From: Actinacidiphila guanduensis
GTDB lineage: Bacteria > Actinomycetota > Actinomycetes > Streptomycetales > Streptomycetaceae
Assembly: GCF_900103985.1 (NCBI RefSeq)
Contig: NZ_FNIE01000001.1
Location: forward strand, 729,582 to 793,581
Direction: 5' to 3'
Length of the DNA: 64,000 bases
The translations under genes and the position numbers were made by a program. Positions within the stretch are counted from its first letter, which is position 1. Every line of letters begins with the position of its first letter. The notes beneath the pieces are model-generated. The model ran no database searches, was not told where the DNA came from, and saw only the letters and a list, made by a program, of their open reading frames with translations. Below, one piece after another: positions 7,646 through 16,219 of the stretch.

Positions 7646-9382
7646 ATGCGTGGATTCACGCGCCCACGGCGCGGCCGGCCGCTCGGCCGCGCCGCCGGGG
7701 CGGGAGCCGCAGTGATGATCGCCGCCACGGCCGCGCTCTGCGGCTCACCCGCCCAGGCCGCCTCTCCGTCCACGACCCTCGTGGTCAACGCCAACCAGGT
7801 GCTGCGCCCGGTGACGCACGTCGCCACCGGCTCGCTGTACGGACTCGCCAACGCGACCACTCCGGCCGACAACCTGGTCCAGGCGATCAAACCCAACACC
7901 TTCGTGCAGAAGCCGCAGGGCGGGCACCAGCAGCCCACCGGGGACATCCTCACCGTGGCGCCGAAGGCGGCCCGCGCCGGCGCCAAGGTGGTGGACCGAC
8001 TGTCGGACTACTACGCCGGCTGGCCCTACCAGTTCAGCTGGAGCAACTGGCTGAGCGTGGTGGACGACCAGATCGCGCAGAACAAGGCGGCCGGCATCAC
8101 CAACCTCGCCGCCTACGCGCCCTGGAACGAGGCCGACAACACCTGGCAGTCCTCCAACGGCACCTTCGAGGACTTCTGGACCACGACCTACCGCGAGATC
8201 CGGTCCAAGGACGCCACGACCCCGATCCAGGGGCCGAGCTTCTCGGACAACATCAGCGACATGCAGAACTTCCTGCAGCACGCCGTCGCCACCAACACCG
8301 TGCCGGACATCATCGCCTGGCACGAACTGGAGCGGTCGTCGAAGATCGCCGGGGACGTCGCGACCGTCACCTCGATCGAGAAGAACCTCGGGATCACGCC
8401 GCGGCCGATCGCGATCGAGGAGTACGCCGCGCCCTCCGAGGTCGGCGTCCCGGGGGCACTCGTCGGCTACATCGCCAAGTTCGAGCGGCTCGGCGTCCAC
8501 GACGCCGAACTGGCCTTCTGGAACCAGTCCGGCGCCCTCGGCGACCTCCTCACCGGCCAGGGCGGCAGCCCCAACGGCGCCTACTGGCTCTACAAGTGGT
8601 ACGCCGACATGAGCGGCAGCATGCTGGTGACCACGCCGCCCGCGCAGACCGGCATCGACGGCGCCGCCTCGCGCACCAGCGCGGGCAACGAGGTGGACGT
8701 CATCTTCGGCGGCAGCTCGGGCTCCTCGGCCGTCACGGTCAACGGGCTGGGCTCCCTGCCGGCCTTCGGCTCGTCGGTGCACGTCAAGGTCGAGTACACC
8801 CCCTCGCCCGGGCGCACGACCGCGGTCTCCGGGCCCACCACCCTCTCGGAGGGCAACTACGCCGTGAGCAACGGCTCCGTCACGATCCCGGTGACGGCCA
8901 CCAGCACCTACGGCTACCACCTGGTGATCACCCCCGCGACCGGCGGTTCCACCACGCTCGACGGCACCTACCGGATCACCAACAAGAACAGCGGGCTCGC
9001 CCTGGACACCCAGAACGGCGGCACCGCCCAGGGCACGCTCGTCGACCAGGCCGCGCCCGGCTCCTCGGCCACGCAGACATGGACACTGGTCTCCGCCGGC
9101 TCCGGCCTGTACAAGATCCGCAACCAGGCGAGCGGCCTGCTGCTCGGCATCACCAACGCCAGCACCTCGGCCGGCGCCACGGCCCTGATCTGGGGCGACA
9201 ACGGGACAGCCGACCACCTGTGGTCGCTGCAGCCCGACGGGTCCGGCTATTACAAGATCGTCAACAGCAACAGCGGCATGGACCTCGGCGTGACCAACAT
9301 GAGCACGGCCAGCGGCGCGCAGGTCCTCCAGTGGACCGACAACGGCACCGCCGACCACCTGTGGCAGCTCACGCCCAGGTGA
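7646..9382 (+). CDS. Secreted clan GH-A glycosidase with ricin-type lectin domain
   Basis: Predicted extracellular glycoside hydrolase acting on arabinose-containing polysaccharide or glycoprotein. The 578-residue product has an Arg-rich signal peptide cut near residue 38 (AQA-AS). The (beta/alpha)8-type catalytic region has the clan GH-A acid/base motif PWNEAD (Glu162) and a nucleophile motif IAIEEYA (Glu258 or 259). A beta-sandwich follows around residues 340-430, then a C-terminal beta-trefoil ricin/CBM13 domain (439-578) with repeated DLGV and ADHLWQL segments. ATG 7646 follows GAAGGG and gives the signal peptide. It resembles GH39-like enzymes but I cannot assign a family. Placed between araBDA and GH127, arabinosidase activity is the best guess. 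Confidence 0.75.
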   Translation: MRGFTRPRRGRPLGRAAGAGAAVMIAATAALCGSPAQAASPSTTLVVNANQVLRPVTHVATGSLYGLANATTPADNLVQAIKPNTFVQKPQGGHQQPTGDILTVAPKAARAGAKVVDRLSDYYAGWPYQFSWSNWLSVVDDQIAQNKAAGITNLAAYAPWNEADNTWQSSNGTFEDFWTTTYREIRSKDATTPIQGPSFSDNISDMQNFLQHAVATNTVPDIIAWHELERSSKIAGDVATVTSIEKNLGITPRPIAIEEYAAPSEVGVPGALVGYIAKFERLGVHDAELAFWNQSGALGDLLTGQGGSPNGAYWLYKWYADMSGSMLVTTPPAQTGIDGAASRTSAGNEVDVIFGGSSGSSAVTVNGLGSLPAFGSSVHVKVEYTPSPGRTTAVSGPTTLSEGNYAVSNGSVTIPVTATSTYGYHLVITPATGGSTTLDGTYRITNKNSGLALDTQNGGTAQGTLVDQAAPGSSATQTWTLVSAGSGLYKIRNQASGLLLGITNASTSAGATALIWGDNGTADHLWSLQPDGSGYYKIVNSNSGMDLGVTNMSTASGAQVLQWTDNGTADHLWQLTPR

Positions 9383-9408
9383 CCCCGTAGGCGCGAGTAC
9401 GGCGTGAC

Positions 9409-9448
9409 CCGTCTGCCGCCGCCCCGCCAACCGGGCGGCGGCAGACGG
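9409..9448. terminator. Bidirectional terminator hairpin
   Basis: Perfect 16-bp stem: CCGTCTGCCGCCGCCC (9409-9424) pairs with 9433-9448 around an 8-base loop. It lies between the convergent ends of the GH-A gene and the second LacI gene. Confidence 0.75.
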
Positions 9449-9496
9449 CCGTTCCCGGAGCAACCGCCGCGGTGGGGCGCCGGCGGTGCCGGCCGA

Positions 9497-10516
9497 TCAG
9501 GCCGAGTCGCGGACGACCAGCCGGCAGGGCACGGTGGTCACGCCCGGCGTCCCGCTGCCGTCGATGGCGTCCAGCAGGCGCAGCGCGGCGATGCGGCCGA
9601 CCTCGTTGAGGTTCATGTCGACGGTCGTCAGCGGGGGCCGCGCGGCCAGCGCCATGATGTCCCAGTTGTCGTAGCCGACCACGGCGATGTCCTCGGGGAC
9701 GCCCCGGCCCTCCTCGCGCAGCGTGTCGGCGACACCGCGCGCGATCTGGTCGTTCCCGCAGAAGAAGGCGTCGGTGTCCGGTGCGGCGCGCAGCACCGTG
9801 CGGGCCGCCCTCCTCCCCCACGCCTCGCTCCAGTCCCCGAAGTACACCTGCCCGCCGGACAGTTCGTACCCGGCCCGGCCCAGCAGGTCCTGGGTGAGCC
9901 CGGCCCGGCGTTCGGCCGCCGCGTGGTGGGCGGGGCCGGAGACGTGGGCGATGTGCCGCCGGCCGGAGGCGATCAGGTGCTCGACGGCCAGGCGGGCCCC
10001 TCCCTCGTCGTCGGAGGCCACCGAGGTGTCGGCGGGGTCGGTCGAGGGGGACAGCGCGTACACGGTCGGGACGTCGCGCAGGCCCTGGAGCGGCGGCCGG
10101 GGGTCGGTGCGCCGGCCCGTGACGATGATGCCGTCCACCCGGCGGGCCAGGAGCGTCTCGACGTAGTGCCGTTCCCGGATGGCGTCGCCGCGGGTGTCGC
10201 ACAGCAGGACGGAGATCCGTCCGGCGCCCAGCGCGTCTTCGGCCCCCAGGAGCACCGGGGTGCTGAACCGGCCGATGCCGTCCGTGGTGATGAGCCCGAC
10301 CGTCCAGGTCCGGCCGCCGAGCAGCGAGCGGGCCTGCTCGTTGGGCTGGAACTCCAGGCGCTGTGCCGCCTGCAGGACGCGCTGGCGTGTCTCGGGGCGC
10401 ATCCGGCCGCCGCCCCGCAGGGCCTTCGACGCCGTCCCCACACTCACGCCCGCCAGGACGGCCACATCGGCCAGCGTCACCCTCCCCGCCGACGGGCGCC
10501 GATCAGTCTCTGTCAC
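9497..10516 (-). CDS. LacI-family regulator divergent from the GH127 gene
   Basis: Second LacI-type repressor, 339 residues, with helix-turn-helix VTLADVAVLAGVSVGTASKAL near the N-terminus and a sugar-binding-like effector domain (GYDNWDIMALAARPPLTTVDM). The GTG at 10516 is chosen because AAAGGA lies 8 bp upstream; a TTG at 10534 would lack a ribosome site. It is divergent from the GH127 beta-L-arabinofuranosidase and its importer, and a long inverted repeat sits on the GH127 promoter. It is therefore the likely local regulator of arabino-oligosaccharide import, distinct from the ara operon LacI. Confidence 0.9.
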   Translation of the reverse strand: MTETDRRPSAGRVTLADVAVLAGVSVGTASKALRGGGRMRPETRQRVLQAAQRLEFQPNEQARSLLGGRTWTVGLITTDGIGRFSTPVLLGAEDALGAGRISVLLCDTRGDAIRERHYVETLLARRVDGIIVTGRRTDPRPPLQGLRDVPTVYALSPSTDPADTSVASDDEGGARLAVEHLIASGRRHIAHVSGPAHHAAAERRAGLTQDLLGRAGYELSGGQVYFGDWSEAWGRRAARTVLRAAPDTDAFFCGNDQIARGVADTLREEGRGVPEDIAVVGYDNWDIMALAARPPLTTVDMNLNEVGRIAALRLLDAIDGSGTPGVTTVPCRLVVRDSA

Positions 10517-10613
10517 GGGCAATCCTTTGCTCAATTTCCGGTCCCCCCATCCTGCCAGCGCCGGACCGGTATCCCAAGGGCCTCATGGAGCGGGATTCAC
10601 CGGTGCACGCGTC

Positions 10614-10678
10614 TTGACGTACCGGTGAGGCCGCTTCTAGGTTCTCGGTGAGAAAAACCGTTGCTCATTTTTTCTCAC
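10614..10678 (+). promoter_or_regulatory. GH127 promoter with overlapping operator
   Basis: TTGACG at 10614-10619, 18 bp, and TAGGTT at 10638-10643 form a promoter. Immediately downstream an inverted repeat has arms GTGAGAAAAA (10648-10657) and TTTTTCTCAC (10669-10678), with TTGCTCA in its 11-base spacer. A related word TTTGCTCAATTT (10526-10537) sits at the start of the divergent LacI gene. This is classic repressor placement over the transcription start. Confidence 0.65.
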
Positions 10679-10787
10679 AGCGGCGTCGCCGTACGGGCAA
10701 CGGCGCATCGTTCCTGGCTCCCCGCCGTCCGGCACCGCCGCTGCGGCAGCGAGTTCGCCCTTCGCCCCTCGCGACCCAGGGAGATCC

Positions 10788-12734
10788 ATGTCCCACCGCA
10801 CTTCGACTCCGCCGGAGGCCGCCGGTCCGGTCCGGCCCGGCCCCGGCGCCCGGACGGCGCTGCGCCCGACCGTCGCGGCCGAGATCCTGGACGGCTTCTG
10901 GCACACCCGCCGCGAGGTCAACGCCCGCGTCGGCATCCCCCAGGGCCCGAGCCTGCTGGAGTCCGCCGGCAACCTCCACAACCTCCGCCTGGCCGCGGGT
11001 GCCGCCGAGGGTGTCTTCCAGGGGGACTACCCCTTCGTGGACTCCGACGTCTACAAATGGCTGGAGGCCGCCGCCTGGCACCTCGGCCGGACCGGACCGG
11101 CCGCGGACGACGTCCTGACCGGCGAGGTCGAGCGGATCACCGCGCTGGTGACGGCCGCTCAGGAACCGGACGGCTACCTCAACACCTGGTTCCAGGTCGC
11201 CAAGGGCGGCCGCCGCTACGAGGACCTCCGCTGGGGCCACGAGCTGTACTGCGCCGGGCATCTGATGCAGGCCGGCATCGCCCTCCATCGCACGACGGGC
11301 CGCAAGGAACTGCTCGAAGCCGCCGTGCGGTTCGCCGACCACCTGACCGCGGTGTTCGGGCCGGACCGGCAGATCGACGGTTTCGACGGCCATCCGGAGG
11401 TCGAGACGGCGCTGGTGGAGCTCTACCGGGAGACCGGGGAGCGGCGCTACCTGGAGCTGGCGGGGTACTTCGTCGACCGCCACGGGCACGGGCTGCTCGG
11501 CGGGGAGGCGTACTGCCAGGACCGGGTGCCGCTGCGGCGGCAGGAGAACGTCGAGGGCCACGCGGTGCGGCAGCTCTACCTGCTGGCGGCGGCCGCGGAC
11601 CTGGCAGCCGAGACCGGGGACGGCGAACTGCGCGCCGCCTGCGAGCGGTTGTGGTCGGCGATGGTGGCGAGCAAGACGCACATCACCGGCGGGCTGGGGG
11701 CCCACCACGACGAGGAGGACTTCGGCGACCCCTTCGAGCTGCCCACCGAGCGGGCCTACTGCGAGACCTGCGCGGCGGTCGCGTCGGTCCACTTCAACTG
11801 GCGCATGGCGCTGCTGACCGGCGAGGCCCGCTACAGCGACCTGATCGAACGCACGTTGTTCAACGGGCTGCTGGCCGGGGTGTCCCTGGACGGCGAGAGC
11901 TGGCTCTACGTCAACCCGCTCCAGGTGCGCGACGGGCACACCGACACCGGCGGCGACCAGTCCGCCCGGCGCACCCGGTGGTTCCGCTGCGCCTGCTGCC
12001 CGCCCAATGTGATGCGGCTGCTGGCCGGACTCGAGCACTACATCGCCACCACCGACGACCGCGGCTTCCAGCTGCACCAGTACGCCGCCGGCCGCTACAC
12101 CGGTGCGGTGGGCGCCGACCAGGTTGTTGTTAGCGTTCACACGGACTACCCGTGGAGCGGGGCCGTCCGGCTCGTCGTGGAGGACGCCCCCGAGGAGCCC
12201 TGGACCCTCTCGCTGCGGATTCCGCAGTGGTGCGCCCGGCACCAGGTCTCCCTGGCCGGCGGCGGCCACCTCCCCGCCACCGTGGAGGACGGCTGGCTGC
12301 GGATCGAGCGCGCCTGGTCGCGCGGCGACGAGGTGGTCCTCGACCTCGGCATGGAGGCGCGCCTGACCGCGGCGGATGAGCGGGTCGACGCCGTACGCGG
12401 CTGCGTGGCCCTGGAGCGCGGGCCGCTCGTCTACTGCCTGGAGGCCGTCGACCACCCCGGCGGCGGCCTGGACGACGTGCTCATCGACACCGGCCGGACA
12501 CCGCGGGAGGAGTTCCGCCCCGACCTCCTCGGCGGCGTGGTCGCCCTCACGGCCGCCGGGTACCGCCGGCCGGCCGCGGAGGAGGGCTGGTGGCCCTACC
12601 GCACGTTCCGGAGCTCCGCCGGGGCCGGGCCCGCCCGCGAGCCGGGGAGCGCGCTGCCCCTGACCGCCGTCCCCTACTACTCCTGGGCCAACCGGACCGA
12701 CGGAGCCATGCGGGTGTGGCTCCCCACCCGCTGA
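10788..12734 (+). CDS. GH127 beta-L-arabinofuranosidase
   Basis: Probable cytosolic enzyme (no signal peptide) releasing L-arabinose from beta-L-arabinofuranosides, such as those on plant hydroxyproline-rich glycoproteins. The 648-residue length and alpha/alpha-barrel sequence fit GH127 (formerly DUF1680). The family's zinc/cysteine active site is visible: Glu326 and Cys328 in YCETCA, and Cys403-Cys404 in CACCPPN, matching the Glu-Cys-Cys-Cys set known from Bifidobacterium HypBA1, where a cysteine is the nucleophile. It is followed after 70 bp by a MalEFG-type importer, supporting uptake of short arabinosides. An exact copy of the ara operator word lies inside the gene at 12127. Confidence 0.92.
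   Translation: MSHRTSTPPEAAGPVRPGPGARTALRPTVAAEILDGFWHTRREVNARVGIPQGPSLLESAGNLHNLRLAAGAAEGVFQGDYPFVDSDVYKWLEAAAWHLGRTGPAADDVLTGEVERITALVTAAQEPDGYLNTWFQVAKGGRRYEDLRWGHELYCAGHLMQAGIALHRTTGRKELLEAAVRFADHLTAVFGPDRQIDGFDGHPEVETALVELYRETGERRYLELAGYFVDRHGHGLLGGEAYCQDRVPLRRQENVEGHAVRQLYLLAAAADLAAETGDGELRAACERLWSAMVASKTHITGGLGAHHDEEDFGDPFELPTERAYCETCAAVASVHFNWRMALLTGEARYSDLIERTLFNGLLAGVSLDGESWLYVNPLQVRDGHTDTGGDQSARRTRWFRCACCPPNVMRLLAGLEHYIATTDDRGFQLHQYAAGRYTGAVGADQVVVSVHTDYPWSGAVRLVVEDAPEEPWTLSLRIPQWCARHQVSLAGGGHLPATVEDGWLRIERAWSRGDEVVLDLGMEARLTAADERVDAVRGCVALERGPLVYCLEAVDHPGGGLDDVLIDTGRTPREEFRPDLLGGVVALTAAGYRRPAAEEGWWPYRTFRSSAGAGPAREPGSALPLTAVPYYSWANRTDGAMRVWLPTR
12127..12140. promoter_or_regulatory. 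Intragenic copy of the ara operator word
   Basis: TTGTTAGCGTTCAC, identical over 14 bases to the sites at 2049 and 7366, lies within codons 447-451 of the GH127 gene (Val-Val-Ser-Val-His). Four GTT valine codons occur among codons 446-450, while neighbouring valines are GTC or GTG. A role as a downstream operator or roadblock is inferred. Confidence 0.55.
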
Positions 12735-12804
12735 CCCGGCCCGGCCGGCCGGGCGGCAGCACCGCTCACGCACGCATCCACCCACCGCACGAGCAAGGAC
12801 CGTC

Positions 12805-14043
12805 ATGAGACACACACGCATCGCCATCGTCGCCGTTGCGGTCTGCACCGCGCTCGCGGGCGTCTCCGCCTGCGGCGGCTCGGGCGGCGGTTCCTCCGCC
12901 GCCTCGGGCACCTACACGTTCTGGGACCCCTACCCGCAGTTCGACGGCTCCTCCCCCTGGGCGAAGCTCGTGGCCGCGTGCGGCCGCCAGGCCGGTGTGA
13001 CCGTGAAGCGGACCGCCTTCGACACCACCGACCTCGGCAACAAGGCGCTGCTCGCGGCCCAGCAGGGCAACCCGCCCGACATCATGCTGGTGGACAACCC
13101 GGTGGTCTCGACCCTGGTCCAGGCCGGCGTCCTGAACAAGATGAGCGACGTGGACGTCTCCACCACCTCCATCGAGCCCAACATCATCGGTGCCGGAACA
13201 CTCGACGGCAGCGCGTACGGCGTCCCGATCGGCGCCAACACCCTTGCCCTCTACTACAACAAGAAGGTGCTCGACGCGGCGCACGTCGACCCGTCCTCGA
13301 TCACGGACTGGGCCTCGCTGACCGCCGCGCTGCAGAAGGTCAAGGCGTCCGGCGGCAAGGGGATCACCTTCTCGGCCATCAACACCGAGGAGGGCAGCTT
13401 CCAGTTCCTGCCCTGGTTCTGGGGCGCCAAGGGCGACCTGACCAAGCTCGACGACGCCGGCGGGCAGGCCGCGCTGTCCCTGTGGAAGGGCTGGGTCGCC
13501 AAGGGCCTCGCGCCCAACGACGTCCTGTCCAACACCCAGACCACCAGCTGGCAGGAGTTCGCCACCGGCCGGTACGCCTTCGGCGAGAACGGCACCTGGC
13601 AGCTGGCCAACGCCCAGAAGGCCGGCTTCCCCTTCGGCGTCATCAGCATCCCCGCGGAGCACGGCGGCCAGGCGCCGGCGCCCACCGGGGGCGAGTTCGT
13701 GACCGTGCCGGTGCAGAAGGACAGCTCCCGGTACCCGACGTCGGCGAAGATCGTGGACTGCCTGACCGACGACGGCAACCTGCTGTCGACGGACACCACG
13801 CTGTCCTACATCGCTCCCACGCTCGCCGTGCAGAACCAGCAGGTGGCCAAGAACCCCGCGCTCAAGCCCTGGGTGACCGCGGTGGGCTCGGCCCGCGGCC
13901 GCACCAGCAACGGTCTGGGCACGCGCTATCCGGTGATCTCCGAGCAGCTGTGGAACGCCGTGCAGGCCGCGCTCTCCGGGGGCAAGAGCCCGCAGGCCGC
14001 GCTGGCGGCGGCCCAGAAGGCCGCACAGGACCACAAGAGCTGA
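12805..14043 (+). CDS. Sugar ABC transporter substrate-binding lipoprotein (MalE type)
   Basis: Extracellular receptor of an oligosaccharide importer, 412 residues, with signal peptide and lipobox (VSAC) near residue 24, then a Gly/Ser linker. The fold is that of family 1 extracellular solute-binding proteins: PPDIMLVDNPVVSTLVQAG, GVPIGANTLALYYNKK and GRYAFGENGTWQLA segments. AAGGA precedes the ATG. It leads two permease genes and follows GH127, so it likely binds arabino-oligosaccharides. No ATPase gene is linked; in streptomycetes such importers commonly share the MsiK ATPase encoded elsewhere. Confidence 0.9.
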   Translation: MRHTRIAIVAVAVCTALAGVSACGGSGGGSSAASGTYTFWDPYPQFDGSSPWAKLVAACGRQAGVTVKRTAFDTTDLGNKALLAAQQGNPPDIMLVDNPVVSTLVQAGVLNKMSDVDVSTTSIEPNIIGAGTLDGSAYGVPIGANTLALYYNKKVLDAAHVDPSSITDWASLTAALQKVKASGGKGITFSAINTEEGSFQFLPWFWGAKGDLTKLDDAGGQAALSLWKGWVAKGLAPNDVLSNTQTTSWQEFATGRYAFGENGTWQLANAQKAGFPFGVISIPAEHGGQAPAPTGGEFVTVPVQKDSSRYPTSAKIVDCLTDDGNLLSTDTTLSYIAPTLAVQNQQVAKNPALKPWVTAVGSARGRTSNGLGTRYPVISEQLWNAVQAALSGGKSPQAALAAAQKAAQDHKS

Positions 14044-14248
14044 CCCTCCCCCGCCCCGGCCCTGGACGGCGCCGGAGGCCGGGACCGGAAGGGTCCACAG
14101 CCCGTCACGTCGCCGACCGTCCCGGCGGCGTGACGGCCCGAACCGCCGCCGCGCATCCCGCACACCGGGGCCGCGGCGGCGCCCCGGGCGGTCCGTACGC
14201 AGGGCGCGCGGGCCACCGCAATACCAGCCCACCGACCGAGGAGCACGC

Positions 14249-15241
14249 ATGACCACCGCCCACGCCGACGGCCTGGAGCGGCCGCCGGCCGTCACGGGGG
14301 CGACCCGTCAGGAACCGCCCGCTCGCGGCGCGGTGCGGCCCGGCCGCCGCCGGGCCCGCAGCCGCGGGTCCCGCCAAGCCGCCGCCTGGGGCTTCCTGCT
14401 GCCCGTCGTGGCGTACCTCGGGGTGTTCTACGCCTACCCGCTCTACCGCAACGTCGACTTGTCGGTTCGCCACTACACCGTGCGGTCCTTCGTGCAGGGC
14501 GGCGCCCCCTTCTCCGGGTGGGCGAACTTCCGCCAGGTCGTGCACGATCCGGCCTTCGCCACGGCGATGCGCAACACGGTGGTCTTCACCCTGGTGTCCA
14601 TCGTCTTCCAGTACGCCCTCGGACTCGCCCTCGCCGTCTTCTTCAACCACCGCTTCCGGCTGGCCCCGACGCTGCGGGCGCTGTTCCTGATCCCCTGGCT
14701 GCTGCCGCTCATCGTGTCGGCCTCCACCTGGTCGTGGATGCTCAACAGCGAGTCGGGAGTGGTGAACTACGCCTTCCATCTGGTGGGGATCGGCCGGGTG
14801 GACTGGCTGACGTCGCCCCACTGGGCCCTGGTCTCGGTGATCGTCGCGAACATCTGGATCGGCATCCCGTTCAACCTGGTGATCCTCTACAGCGGGCTGC
14901 AGAACATCCCCGCCGAGCTGTACGAGGCGGCCGCGCTGGACGGCGCGAACAGCTGGCAGCAGTTCCGGCGCATCACGTTCCCGCTGCTGCGGCCCGTCTC
15001 CGCGATCACGCTGCTGCTCGGTCTGATCTACACCCTCAAGGTCTTCGACCTCATCTGGATCATGACCAAGGGCGGCCCCGGCGACTCCTCCACCACGCTC
15101 GCCACCTGGTCCTACCGGCTCGGGTTCGGCAACCTGCTGCCGGAGTTCGGGCCGGGCGCGGCCGTGGGGAACATTCTCATCCTCATCGCCCTGGTCTTCG
15201 GCCTGTTCTACATCCGCGTGCAAAGGAGGCAGGCGGCATGA
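14249..15241 (+). CDS. Sugar ABC transporter permease (MalF type)
   Basis: Membrane-spanning subunit of the oligosaccharide importer, 330 residues. After an Arg-rich cytoplasmic tail of about 45 residues come about six hydrophobic helices, and the cytoplasmic coupling loop carries the EAA motif (YEAAALDGANSWQQFRRI). GGAG precedes the ATG. Its stop overlaps the start of the next permease (ATGA), so the pair is translationally coupled. Confidence 0.92.
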   Translation: MTTAHADGLERPPAVTGATRQEPPARGAVRPGRRRARSRGSRQAAAWGFLLPVVAYLGVFYAYPLYRNVDLSVRHYTVRSFVQGGAPFSGWANFRQVVHDPAFATAMRNTVVFTLVSIVFQYALGLALAVFFNHRFRLAPTLRALFLIPWLLPLIVSASTWSWMLNSESGVVNYAFHLVGIGRVDWLTSPHWALVSVIVANIWIGIPFNLVILYSGLQNIPAELYEAAALDGANSWQQFRRITFPLLRPVSAITLLLGLIYTLKVFDLIWIMTKGGPGDSSTTLATWSYRLGFGNLLPEFGPGAAVGNILILIALVFGLFYIRVQRRQAA

Positions 15242-16062
15242 GCAAGCGCCCTTCCCGGTCCCGCCGCCACACGGTCATCGGCGTGGTCCTCACCGCGATC
15301 ATGCTCTTCCCGGTGTACTGGATGGTCAACGTCTCCCTGACGCCTCAGGGCGACATGCGCAAGGACCCGCCGGACCTGCTCCCCCTCCACCCGGACGTCA
15401 GCGGCTACCGGGCGGTCCTGAACGACCAGTTGCCGTACCTGTGGGTGAGCCTCCTGGTCGGCCTCGGCACCGTGGCCCTCACCCTGGTCCTGGCCGCCCC
15501 GGCCGGGTACGCGCTCGCCAAACTGCGGCCGCGCGGCGGGGGCCTGGTCGGGCTGCTGCTGCTCATCGCCCAGATGATCCCGGGCATCGTCATGGCGATG
15601 GGCTTCTACGGGATCTTCCTCAACCTCGGCATCATGAACACCTGGTGGGGACTGGTGGTGGCCGACTCCACCATCGCCGTGCCGTTCGGCGTGATGATCT
15701 TCACGGCCTTCATGTCCGGCATCCCGGACGAGCTCACCGCCGCGGCCCGGATCGACGGGGCGGGCACCTGGCGCACCTTCGTCTCGGTGGTCCTGCCCGT
15801 CAGCCGCAACGCCACCGTCACCGTGGCCCTCTTCAGCTTCCTGTGGGCCTGGTCCGACTTCGTCTTCGCCAACACCCTGGACAGCGGCGGCTCGCTGAAG
15901 CCCATCACGCTCGGCATCTACAAGTACATCGGCAACAACAACCAGGAGTGGAACGCCATCATGGCCACCGCGGTCGTCGCGTCCGTCCCGGCCGCCGTCC
16001 TCCTCGTCCTCGCCCAGCGCTACGTGGCCGCGGGCGTCACGGCGGGAGCCGTCAAGGACTGA
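15238..16062 (+). CDS. Sugar ABC transporter permease (MalG type)
   Basis: Second membrane subunit of the importer, 274 residues with six predicted helices. The EAA-type loop is degenerate at its start (PDELTAAARIDGAGTWRTFVSV). A strong AAAGGAGG ribosome site lies inside the end of the MalF-type gene and the start codon overlaps its stop. Last gene of the operon. Confidence 0.92.
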   Translation: MSKRPSRSRRHTVIGVVLTAIMLFPVYWMVNVSLTPQGDMRKDPPDLLPLHPDVSGYRAVLNDQLPYLWVSLLVGLGTVALTLVLAAPAGYALAKLRPRGGGLVGLLLLIAQMIPGIVMAMGFYGIFLNLGIMNTWWGLVVADSTIAVPFGVMIFTAFMSGIPDELTAAARIDGAGTWRTFVSVVLPVSRNATVTVALFSFLWAWSDFVFANTLDSGGSLKPITLGIYKYIGNNNQEWNAIMATAVVASVPAAVLLVLAQRYVAAGVTAGAVKD

Positions 16063-16219
16063 CGGTCCGCGCGGCGGGCGGTACGGCACCCCTCGGTTGC
16101 GGCCTCCGCCCCCGAACGTCCACCCGCCGCGGGGCGCGCGGTCCCGCGCCGAGCTGGGCCGGCGGATACGGGCTCGCCCGCCCGCGACGCGTGCACCCCG
16201 CGGCCGTGCACCGCTGCCG

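Noticed and set aside
10665..12911. Long minus-strand frame opposite GH127
   Set aside because: Antisense shadow; the plus strand carries the complete GH127 active-site motifs.
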